Shown in pieces: positions 34,668 through 42,153 of a stretch of DNA of 64,000 nucleotides. The stretch is taken from positions 1 to 64,000 of the forward strand of contig NZ_MTAV01000055.1 in NCBI RefSeq assembly GCF_002154695.1, in the 5' to 3' direction. The first letter of the stretch is position 1. The number at the start of each line of letters is the position of its first letter. The translations under genes and the position numbers were made by a program. Below the pieces are notes generated by a model. That model was given only the letters and a program-made list of their open reading frames with translations. It was not told the origin of the DNA and did no database searches. The stretch is from Nostoc sp. T09 (GTDB lineage: Bacteria > Cyanobacteriota > Cyanobacteriia > Cyanobacteriales > Nostocaceae).

Positions 34668-35885
34668 CTACTCAGTTTCTCCTAGAGAATTTAGTAGAAA
34701 GCGGGCAATTCTCTCAGATGCGCCGGGTGGGCCAAATCGCTCAGGGCCATTTTCTTTGCATTTAGCGAGGTAATCTGAATCTTGTAAAGTTTCAACTACT
34801 CGTTTAGCTGCTTGCTTGAGAATCTCAGGGGTTGCTGGCTTAGTGCCGATGGTTTGGGCAGAAAAGCCCAACAGCCGTGTTTGCGCTTCTGCAAATTGAT
34901 AGGTAAATTGAGGGCCCTCTCCGGCAATCTGGATGATAGGTTTCCCGATCGCTACAGCTTGCTCCACTGCCAACCCTGCCATACCAATCACGAGAGTAGA
35001 GTAACATAGGATGTCACTGAAGGCATCTGAATAACATCTCACTTCCACAATCGGTGATTCGTCAGGAGAATTTCCTGGAGGAGAATAAGTGAGTATGCCT
35101 TGAGTCAGCTGCCAACCTTGACTTTTGGCAATGTCGTCTAGTTGCTCCATCAAACCCGGTATCAAGGCTGCACGAAATTGTAATCCTGACTCAGGCATCA
35201 ACTTGGCGATTTCTACCACTAGTTGCAACTGCAAACAAAAATTTCGCGCGGCTTCAGGCATCCGTGACCCTGGGAGAAGAGCGATCGCTCTCTCGTCCGG
35301 TTTCAGGTGCAAGTCTTTGCCAGTGGGGACAAGGCGATCTAAAGCCGGAATGCCAGCAACCTGAGCTTTAGTTAAACCTTGCCGTTGGAGATCATAAGCC
35401 GTATAGGAATCCTTGGTAAAAACTGCCAGACATCGAGAAGAATTAAGATCGTGCCACAGCAGCGGATTGAGACGCAATCGCCCTTCATAGAGAGCAGAAA
35501 GACAAGAGATAAACGAAACGAAGGGACGCTTTGTTAAGTAAGCAAACGTCTGGGAGACAAAATCCCCAGTAGCCATAATCAAATCGCAGTTGGGAGCATA
35601 CTGCAACACCGCATGTAACTGTCGCCACGTTAACCCAACCAATCCCGATTGAAAATCTTTGAGCAAATAGAGGCGGTTCATGTAAAAGAATCCGCCTGAG
35701 GGCATTGTTTGTGTAGGGCCAATAATGGGAATGTCCAAGCTGCGGTAAGCTTTTCCTTCACCCACAATCGGCATTGCTGCCATCTCAATAGAAGGACATA
35801 ATTGGCGGAGGGTCTGAATAACATGAGAGGTGTGGTTGTCCTCTCCGTGGCCGTTACTGATAAACAAGATTCGCTTAGAAGGCAT
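34668..35885 (-). CDS. LpxB-related glycosyltransferase-like protein
   Basis: A 405-residue GT-B-fold protein of the cyanobacterial lipid-A-disaccharide-synthase-related family. Motifs are the N-terminal RILFISNGHGEDNHTSHVIQ, MPIVGEGKAYRSL, the central ALLPGSRMPEAARNF and the C-terminal VIGMAGLAVEQAVAIGKPII with IAGEGPQF. Unlike true LpxB, it lacks some of the residues for lipid A synthesis. Orthologues are widespread in cyanobacteria, where many lack a canonical lipid A. It probably transfers a sugar to a lipid or isoprenoid. No signal peptide. Operon-like with the ABC exporter downstream. Confidence 0.85.
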   Translation of the reverse strand: MPSKRILFISNGHGEDNHTSHVIQTLRQLCPSIEMAAMPIVGEGKAYRSLDIPIIGPTQTMPSGGFFYMNRLYLLKDFQSGLVGLTWRQLHAVLQYAPNCDLIMATGDFVSQTFAYLTKRPFVSFISCLSALYEGRLRLNPLLWHDLNSSRCLAVFTKDSYTAYDLQRQGLTKAQVAGIPALDRLVPTGKDLHLKPDERAIALLPGSRMPEAARNFCLQLQLVVEIAKLMPESGLQFRAALIPGLMEQLDDIAKSQGWQLTQGILTYSPPGNSPDESPIVEVRCYSDAFSDILCYSTLVIGMAGLAVEQAVAIGKPIIQIAGEGPQFTYQFAEAQTRLLGFSAQTIGTKPATPEILKQAAKRVVETLQDSDYLAKCKENGPERFGPPGASERIARFLLNSLGETE

Positions 35886-36078
35886 CTTGGGATTTGGATA
35901 AGTCTAAAATGCTTGGTGAGATCTTTAACTTACATTGGGTGAGTACGGCAGAAAGTAGTGAAGCTGTCACCAGCCGCCATATAACGGCTGAAACCTTAAA
36001 ATTGAGCGAAGAAGCATTGAACGCAAGTCATGGTAGTCGCTGTTTGCACCACCGTGTAACCAAACCTAAGGCTCCATA

Positions 36079-36154
36079 AGAACGCACTGATATTAGATTA
36101 ATTTGAAAACTTGGCAAAATGAATAGAATACTGACTTTAGTTTAGCGATCGCAT
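36079..36154 (+). repeat. 76-bp dispersed repeat, right copy
   Basis: Right-hand counterpart of 32537-32612, same orientation (AGAACGCACTGATATTAGAT, through to TTTAGCGATCGCAT). It follows the LpxB-related gene's upstream region by about 190 bp. Confidence 0.7.
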
Positions 36155-36235
36155 CAATGCATCAAAATTAAGATTAACCCTCATTGTTAAAGATAGTTGC
36201 GATGTGGTCAGACCTAGAAATTCTCAACTATTTCA

Positions 36236-36264
36236 TTGTTGTACAGCAAAATGCCGTACAACAA
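36236..36264 (-). terminator. hairpin after sucrose-phosphate synthase
   Basis: TTGTTGTAC and GTACAACAA form a perfect nine-pair stem around an A/T-rich 11-nt loop, 27 bp beyond the minus-strand gene's stop. A plausible intrinsic terminator, although a long T-run is lacking. Confidence 0.4.
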
Positions 36265-36290
36265 AATTTATCTTCAATCAGAGGAATAAT

Positions 36291-38549
36291 TTAAAAGGAT
36301 AAGACTCCTTCTGTAATTGCCTCACTGCGTTTTTGCATTTCTGGATCGACATGTCCGTTCATTTCAAAATCGGTTTGAGATAAAGTCCCAAAAAAGTCGT
36401 AGTGATCGAATGCTTCCAAAATGCCCCAAGCATACTGCCCTTGAGCAAAGTAAACTTGTGGATAGTTACGCAATTTTTCAATTTCTTGGCTGTAGTTACC
36501 AACAACCACAGCTAACGTATTACCAGCAAGCATCGATTCGTCATTACCTGATGCACCTGCTACTAAAAACCGTTTAATTGGTAATCCCCACTTCAAAGCA
36601 CAATAACGAATTGCGTCTCCTTTGGAAGCCCGAATCGGTAACAAGTCTAGATACATATTGTGACTATAAATACCTTTAACGTGGAGCCGATGCCGTCGCA
36701 AATGACGCATGATTTCCCGGAAACCCACGGATTTTTCTTCATCGATAAAGTAGCTAATCTTGAACTTACCTTGGGTTTCTGGAGGTTGCAACGTTACTCC
36801 TGGCAGTTCCTCCATTACTTGCCGTACTGCGTCTGGTTGCCAACGATAACTGATGTGTCTTTGCCAGTTCATATCAGGAATTACCTGCGGACCGTAGTAG
36901 ATTTCGCTACCTGTCGAGACAATTAGCAAATCTGGCATTGGAAACCGATATTCTTCCAACATCTCTAAGGAACTATCTAGATTGCGTCCAGTAGCAATTC
37001 CTACTCCTGTGGTGTGACCTTCATTATGTAGTCGCTCGATTAATTTTTGCAGTGCATCTGAGTCACCTAATAGGGTATTATCGATTTCGCAAACAAAGAA
37101 CCGATCTGCGGTTGGTAAGCGGTTTTTATCGGGTATGTTCCAATCAGTCAGGTTGCTTGCTGGTCCTTGGCGCAAGGGACTGAGCATAGATTGGACTCGC
37201 CGTTGTGGTAGTTGACGCACATATTCTAGGTAGCGTTCTACATGGGTATCCCAAGAGAAATTTTCTCGTACCCTACTTAAACCATTACTAGACCAACGTT
37301 GCCATTGTTCGGTATCGGTCAGGGCTGTTCGCAAAGCATCTTGAATCTGCTTAATATCGAGGGGATCGATTAACAGACCATTGTCACAAGCCGCCAATAT
37401 ATCTCGCGGCCCACCATCGGATGTGGCAATAATTGGCACACCGCAGGCTGTAGCTTCGATTAAAGTCAAACCAAATGGCTCAGTTAATGCTGGATTGATA
37501 AATACTCCTTGTGTTTTTGCCAGCAATCGATAGAGTTCTGGCACTTCATCAGCGGTGTGGTGTTTAGGATAAGCGATGTAACCGTAAAGGTCGTAGCGGT
37601 CTATTAACTGGAAGATTTCTGTGAGTACTTGACGCGACCCTGATTCCATCGTGGTGATGTCATCTCGGTTTCCTAAGACAAGGACTAGGTTCGCTAAGTG
37701 ACGCAACTGTGGATCTTCGCCATAGGCTTTGACCAAAGTCCCAACATTTTTACGCATCGCCGGACGGGAAATCGCCATAATCATCGGCTTTTGCGGGTCT
37801 TTAAGAAATCGCTGCAAATCTTTATATATAGGCGGTTCCTGCCAATTTTGGGGAACTGGGTAGAAGCGTTCCAGTGCTACCCCAGGAGCAATTACAACCA
37901 TCCGTTGTGGTTGATAGTGGTCGTAAATGCCGTATTGCTGCGTTACTTCTTGATTGGTACTGGCAATAATTAATGCTGCACTAGCAAGTGTGGTTTCTTC
38001 TGCTTCGATTCTTGCATTGATATGAAAATAGTTTTCAATAACTTCCGGTTTCGTTCCCTGTTCTAACAATCGTTGTTGCTTCACACGTCCCAGGGAGTGA
38101 CCTGTATGCACAAGTGGGATACCTAACCAACCAGAAACCCGACAACCCACATATCCCGCATCAGCGTAATGGGTATGAATTACATGAGGTAATTTACCAA
38201 TTTGGCGCAGGTGTCTGAGTAACTCATCAGCAAAGTTATCCAAATGCGGCCACAGAACTTCTTTGCGCAGATAGCGACGCGGACCGCAGTTCAGGCGAAT
38301 AATTTGAGCTTTGTCAGAAATAACTTCTACAGGTTTGGCATAGTCAGGGCTAACTTTTGGATCGTTGACTAAACGGGTAACTAGGTCTACGCGTTCTACT
38401 TGTGGGTTTTCAGCTAAGGCTTGAGCGAGTTCTAGCACATATTTCGTTTGTCCGCCTGTATCAGCATCTCGTCCTAATTCTAAATTGTGGCTCCGAATTA
38501 ACCCATGAACGCTGACTAGTAAAATATACAGGCCTGAGCTATTTGACAT
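36291..38549 (-). CDS. sps: sucrose-phosphate synthase with degenerate phosphatase domain
   Basis: A 752-residue two-domain sucrose-phosphate synthase. The N-terminal GT-B domain (residues 1 to about 450) has LLVSVHGLIRSHNLELGRDA, DTGGQTKYVLE, HTHYADAGYVG, HTGHSLGRVKQQ and the C-terminal EPFGLTLIEATACG sugar-nucleotide motif. It transfers glucose from UDP- or ADP-glucose to fructose-6-phosphate. The C-terminal HAD-like domain resembles sucrose-phosphate phosphatase, but its first motif reads CEIDNTLLGD: Glu488 stands where the catalytic Asp nucleophile is expected (DxD). It is therefore probably inactive as a phosphatase, so a separate SPP would finish the pathway. In cyanobacteria sucrose serves as compatible solute and carbon carrier to heterocysts. 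The gene is monocistronic. Confidence 0.93.
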   Translation of the reverse strand: MSNSSGLYILLVSVHGLIRSHNLELGRDADTGGQTKYVLELAQALAENPQVERVDLVTRLVNDPKVSPDYAKPVEVISDKAQIIRLNCGPRRYLRKEVLWPHLDNFADELLRHLRQIGKLPHVIHTHYADAGYVGCRVSGWLGIPLVHTGHSLGRVKQQRLLEQGTKPEVIENYFHINARIEAEETTLASAALIIASTNQEVTQQYGIYDHYQPQRMVVIAPGVALERFYPVPQNWQEPPIYKDLQRFLKDPQKPMIMAISRPAMRKNVGTLVKAYGEDPQLRHLANLVLVLGNRDDITTMESGSRQVLTEIFQLIDRYDLYGYIAYPKHHTADEVPELYRLLAKTQGVFINPALTEPFGLTLIEATACGVPIIATSDGGPRDILAACDNGLLIDPLDIKQIQDALRTALTDTEQWQRWSSNGLSRVRENFSWDTHVERYLEYVRQLPQRRVQSMLSPLRQGPASNLTDWNIPDKNRLPTADRFFVCEIDNTLLGDSDALQKLIERLHNEGHTTGVGIATGRNLDSSLEMLEEYRFPMPDLLIVSTGSEIYYGPQVIPDMNWQRHISYRWQPDAVRQVMEELPGVTLQPPETQGKFKISYFIDEEKSVGFREIMRHLRRHRLHVKGIYSHNMYLDLLPIRASKGDAIRYCALKWGLPIKRFLVAGASGNDESMLAGNTLAVVVGNYSQEIEKLRNYPQVYFAQGQYAWGILEAFDHYDFFGTLSQTDFEMNGHVDPEMQKRSEAITEGVLSF

Positions 38550-39174
38550 TGTGCATTCCTCAACGTGACTGCATTAAAGCCTAGGTACAGCTTCTAATAG
38601 AGATGGCTGTTAACCGCTACAGGTAAATAAATAATTATTTAGGTCTTTGCAGATTATAAAACAGATTTTCCCTAAGCAAAGGTAGATATTTCACTTAGGG
38701 CAGCTAGTACTGCTGCACAGAATTCAAAATCCAATATTTAAAAGATACAGCGGTTTTTACTTGAATAACCTATAGCTTAGAAGCACAATCTACTAGACTG
38801 CTTGCAAATAAATGAATAAGACTAAAATTAACCACAAATTTATGCAGGTAAATACCGAGATTTATTAGTGTCAATTTGTTTTAAAATTGGGCACTGGGCT
38901 TTGATTTTTATGCTTGGTTATGTGATTTTTCTGTGATTAATTGAGTTGAAAAATTCTTACCTGAGGAAGATACGAAACCTCTACTCATACTTTTCGCTGT
39001 ATTTACAGCAGATTGCAAAGGAGTGACGTAAAAATTATCGTAGTCAATGTCAAATATTCATCTCGGAAATACCGCAAGGTAATAAATACCGGATTCAATG
39101 CTGACTGTTGGTAAACGCGGCAATCATAAAACGATCGCATTCCGATTCTGTTCAAAATATCTGTTTTACCAGGG

Positions 39175-39204
39175 GCGATGTCTGCGACGGGCTACGCCTA
39201 CGCA
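39175..39204 (+). repeat. GC-rich dispersed 30-bp repeat, copy 1
   Basis: GCGATGTCTGCGACGGGCTA followed by CGCCTACGCA. An inverted near-identical copy (28 of 30 positions) is at 40010-40039. The core is seen across Nostocales genomes as a short interspersed repeat. Confidence 0.75.
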
Positions 39205-39351
39205 TACCCTGGATTGCACAAAGAGCAAACGCGATTGATTTACAAGACGAGACGCGATTCATCGCGTTTTTACAAGAGGGGATTTTTCAAGGCGATCGCT
39301 GCTGGCACAGTTTCGCCTAGGATAACCAAAGCACCTGAAATAATTTTGATG

Positions 39352-39435
39352 GTTTTGCTTCACAACACAAGTCTTATTCGTTCACAACACAAATCCATTC
39401 ATTCACAACACAAGTTGATTCTCAACGATTTGTTG
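39352..39435 (+). repeat. short 21-bp tandem array, three to four units
   Basis: Three clean 21-bp units, each ending TTCACAACACAA plus a variable base or two, begin at 39352, 39373 and 39394; a fourth (39415-39435, TTGATTCTCAACGATTTGTT) is degenerate. It has the same 21-bp period as the arrays at 3582-3854 and 22418-22627. Confidence 0.7.
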
Positions 39436-39570
39436 TCTAGCGTCGTGTAATTACTGAGCTAGCAATCCAAGTCTTATAAAAAAACACCTTTTTTTGCAAG
39501 TTTTACTGAACAATTAAATTGTCCCATTGAGACACCCTAGAAAGATAAGTTTAGTAAAAGGTGTGCATTA

Positions 39571-39963
39571 ATGCCACGCAAAAAAAGAACATCTTCTGTG
39601 CTAGAAAAAACCGAACAGAGAGTAATCGGATTTAAATTGATTGATTCCAGCCTCGACTTTGGTGATTCCATCAGTTTAAACCATTTAACCCAGTTAACTG
39701 GGCAACTCCGCGACCAGATCGACCAGTATAATATGATGTTAACCGCCCTTGACTCGGCAAAGGCAGAAATACAAATTCTTGAAAAAACCATTCGCGAAAC
39801 TTCAGAACGCTTGGTCAGTGGTGTGGTGTTGAAGTATGGCAAAGACAGCCGAGAATACGAGATGACAGGCGGGGTACGCAAAAGCGAGCGCATTCGTAAA
39901 GCCACTATTACTCGGTTAAAATCGACCGCAGACTCAAAAGCGGCTTCTACACAGACGGCGTAA
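39571..39963 (+). CDS. hypothetical protein (130 aa)
   Basis: Not recognised as a named family. A basic, mostly helical, soluble protein: a basic N-terminus (MPRKKRTSSVLEKTEQR), a strand segment FKLIDSSLDFGDSI, a long helix LTQLTGQLRDQIDQYNMMLT with coiled-coil character, a GVVLKYGKDSREYEMTGGVR segment and a basic Ser/Thr/Lys-rich tail. The basic ends and central coiled coil could suit nucleic-acid binding, but this is inference. It is flanked by inverted copies of a 30-bp repeat, with an ISAs1 element downstream, an accessory setting. Confidence 0.6.
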   Translation: MPRKKRTSSVLEKTEQRVIGFKLIDSSLDFGDSISLNHLTQLTGQLRDQIDQYNMMLTALDSAKAEIQILEKTIRETSERLVSGVVLKYGKDSREYEMTGGVRKSERIRKATITRLKSTADSKAASTQTA

Positions 39964-40009
39964 CGAGCAACAAGTCGACATCATTCATGGTGAATGATGC
40001 CCATTGCTT

Positions 40010-40039
40010 TGCGTAGGCGTAGCCCGCCGCAGACATTGC
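40010..40039 (-). repeat. GC-rich dispersed 30-bp repeat, copy 2 (inverted)
   Basis: Reverse-complement counterpart of 39175-39204 (TGCGTAGGCGTAGCCCGCCG, then CAGACATTGC). The pair encloses the 130-residue hypothetical gene. Confidence 0.75.
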
Positions 40040-40109
40040 ATCTTCTCAAGAGTGCGATCGCATCAATGCTTCAATTTTACCGATTCAAAAAATGTTTGCG
40101 ACAGCTACC

Positions 40110-40120
40110 CCACTCGATCT
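40110..40120 (+). repeat. target-site duplication, left
   Basis: CCACTCGATCT immediately precedes the left IS end and recurs immediately after the right end at 41552-41562. Eleven matching bases is slightly longer than the 8-10 bp usual for ISAs1; one base may be chance. Confidence 0.85.
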
Positions 40121-41551
40121 CAGGGTAAGAGCATCTCAATCAGCCTTGACATAAGGAATTAAAAGAATCTAAAGTATTGCCAATGAGAAAACAACCCAGA
40201 ACCTGAATCATATAATTATTATCCATAGCGGTGTGTTTCATTTTTTGACGCAGACTACGTTTGTAAGTTTTTTCACAGTTGAGAGCATTAAGAGCAAAGC
40301 GTCTTAAAAGAGCAAAATTCCTCGGACTGTGGAAAGAACGAATGCGACAAGCATCTTCAGCAAAGGTACAGTCGAGAGTCCAATGAGCTTCGTTTTCAAT
40401 ACCCCAATGTTTGCGGATAGCTCGACCAATAAGTTGAGCATCGCTGTGTAAAGAAGTCAAATAAAACTGAACTTCGCGGGTAGTTTTGTTCCAAAGATGA
40501 CGCACACGAACAACCATGACCAAGCTTTGTAATCCTGCCCAGACCTTGGGTTGATAAAGCTGACCAATCGCTGCAACGGGTACAGTCCAAACTTCACGAA
40601 TTTCTGTGCGATGATGAGCTTTCTCAATTCGTTTGTCATAGCTGACATCAACGCCTCGGAAATTATTAGCTTTGTGTGTTTCAAACCATTGCTGGATTTG
40701 AGAATAGAGAGTGGGATGATTAGCCTTGAGTGCCAGGACATAATGAGCTTTCTTATCGATAATCTGTTTGGCGATTTCGGTTTGTGTTCCCATCGCGTCA
40801 ATGGTGATGATAGCGCCAGTAATATCTAGTAACTCTAATAATGCTGGAATCGCCGTAATTTCATTGGATTTATCTTCTACTTTCACCTGTGCCAACACCA
40901 AACGTTGTTCACTTGCCCAGGCACTTATGAGGTGGAGTGCGCTTTGACCCTGATTTCGGTCATAAGAACCTCTGATGGTTTTTCCATCTATGGGGATAAT
41001 CTCTCCTCCCATCGAACCCACTAAAGTTTCCACCCATTGCAGAAAACATCGATTTAATGCTTCTGGGTCGATGAATTCAAATACCCGACGAAAGGTGTCA
41101 TCCGATGGAATACCGTTTGGTAATACTAAAAACTCTTCTAACCACTGTTGCTTACTGATGCCGTAATTCTCGATGTCTTCCCACCCCTGCGCTCCTGCAA
41201 TGATTGCCAAAATTGCAATTACTAAGATGTCTTTGAGTTGATGTTTTTTGGTTCGTTCTACTCTTGGGTCTTTGATATCCCCAAAATGCTCGACTAGACT
41301 CTGTTGAATACTGCCGATATCTTCTATTTCTTTCAACTTTCGCTCTTCACGTGCATTTTGAAGTCTATCCGCAGATTTTGTTTCAAAGCCCTGTGACATC
41401 AACTTGACTCCTGAAGATTTTCGGACAACAGCATTGAAGTCTTCTCATTGATCTTGTTCTTCAGTCAAGTGCATTTTTGACACCTTTGTTTATGCTTATT
41501 TTACTTAATTTGTCAAGTTCACTCTATACTCAATTAGATGAGCTTACCCTG
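40121..41551 (-). mobile_element. ISAs1-family insertion sequence, complete
   Basis: A 1,431-bp element bounded by terminal inverted repeats starting CAGGGTAAG: left CAGGGTAAGAGCATCTCAAT, right (read inward) CAGGGTAAGCTCATCTAATT. CCACTCGATCT is duplicated directly outside both ends. The single transposase gene is intact. The presence of a perfect target duplication indicates a fairly recent insertion. The uninterrupted target reads ACCCCACTCGATCTGCCCCT. Confidence 0.93.
40140..41402 (-). CDS. ISAs1-family transposase
   Basis: A 420-residue DDE transposase of the ISAs1 type. The N-terminal associated domain (HFGDIKDPRVERTKKHQLKD with ILVIAILAIIAGAQGWEDIE) is followed by the catalytic part. 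IDGKTIRGS holds the first Asp, IITIDAMGTQTEIAKQI the second, and HWGIENEAHWTLDCTFAEDA the terminal Glu region (ENxxHW). The length is normal and the frame intact, so the element should be active. The stop codon lies within the left inverted repeat. About 30 residues of extra N-terminus precede the conserved part; an internal start is possible. Confidence 0.95.
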   Translation of the reverse strand: MMSQGFETKSADRLQNAREERKLKEIEDIGSIQQSLVEHFGDIKDPRVERTKKHQLKDILVIAILAIIAGAQGWEDIENYGISKQQWLEEFLVLPNGIPSDDTFRRVFEFIDPEALNRCFLQWVETLVGSMGGEIIPIDGKTIRGSYDRNQGQSALHLISAWASEQRLVLAQVKVEDKSNEITAIPALLELLDITGAIITIDAMGTQTEIAKQIIDKKAHYVLALKANHPTLYSQIQQWFETHKANNFRGVDVSYDKRIEKAHHRTEIREVWTVPVAAIGQLYQPKVWAGLQSLVMVVRVRHLWNKTTREVQFYLTSLHSDAQLIGRAIRKHWGIENEAHWTLDCTFAEDACRIRSFHSPRNFALLRRFALNALNCEKTYKRSLRQKMKHTAMDNNYMIQVLGCFLIGNTLDSFNSLCQG

Positions 41552-41562
41552 CCACTCGATCT
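41552..41562 (+). repeat. target-site duplication, right
   Basis: CCACTCGATCT, identical to 40110-40120, directly after the IS right end. Confidence 0.85.
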
Positions 41563-41620
41563 GCCCCTAATCTCGCTACATGGTTAATTTTTTTAACTTC
41601 ATTCAATTGTCTCTGGACGG

Positions 41621-42124
41621 TTACAATTCATCCTTACCTGTTAATTCTTTTTCGATAGCATCTGCACCATATCCCACAGCTAACATAGTATTTTTAATAG
41701 TTTCAGGATCGCTATTTACAGCTATCTTGGCGGTAAATACAGCCATATGCGTCTGATCTTTTGTAAACAATTGCCAGGCAGCTATTTTATTTAAACCACT
41801 ATTTTGTAATAGCTTGTTGGCAATCTCTGTTGAAAATGGGCCCTTCGATACATAACCTGGAGATGAAATATAGCGAATTTCTAAGTTGCCCAGTTTCTCA
41901 GTTTTAGATTCAATAAATACTACTTGGCTTCTTTTATTTTCGGTTTCTACTAATAATTTAAAATCTCCATCAGAAATTATTTGATATTTAGCGCCAAGTT
42001 TATCAAGTGTATCTTTGATGCGCGGATCGGCTGGTGGCTTGGTATTCGGTTGAGCAGATACGATTTGTATAGATATAAAAAAGCCGACAACAGCAAAAGT
42101 TGCTAATTTAGTGATGCGTTTCAT
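41621..42124 (-). CDS. secreted YbjN-like protein
   Basis: A 167-residue protein with a signal peptide (KRITKLATFAVVGFFISIQI, then VSAQP). The mature part fits the YbjN-type chaperone-like fold: DTLDKLGAKYQIISDGDFKL, a strand with KRSQVVFIESK, a helix LLQNSGLNKIAAWQLFT, then HMAVFTAKIAVNSDPETIKN and the closing helix GYGADAIEKELTGKD. YbjN-like proteins are thought to be binding or chaperone modules. The gene lies 29 bp downstream of the CHAT/TPR gene on the same strand, so it is probably co-transcribed and may assist or be regulated by the protease, which is also exported. Confidence 0.75.
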   Translation of the reverse strand: MKRITKLATFAVVGFFISIQIVSAQPNTKPPADPRIKDTLDKLGAKYQIISDGDFKLLVETENKRSQVVFIESKTEKLGNLEIRYISSPGYVSKGPFSTEIANKLLQNSGLNKIAAWQLFTKDQTHMAVFTAKIAVNSDPETIKNTMLAVGYGADAIEKELTGKDEL

Positions 42125-42153
42125 GAGTTTTTTTCTGTGATATTTGGTATTGT

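Larger units (their letters stand above)
38550..39570. other. 1,021-bp intergenic region with repeats
   Basis: A long gap without a credible gene between the divergent sps and a 130-residue hypothetical gene. It contains a 30-bp dispersed GC-rich repeat at 39175-39204 and a short 21-bp-period array at 39352-39435. The rest (38550-39110) is AT-rich and must contain the sps promoter, but I cannot point to one. Confidence 0.6.

Noticed and set aside
35894-36079. 61-codon plus-strand frame upstream of the 76-bp repeat
   Set aside because: No recognisable pattern or ribosome site; ends in a repeat; not supported as a gene.
39352-39450. Transposon end suggested by repeated TTCACAACACAA motifs
   Set aside because: No partner end and no transposase on the correct side; a 21-bp tandem array explains it.
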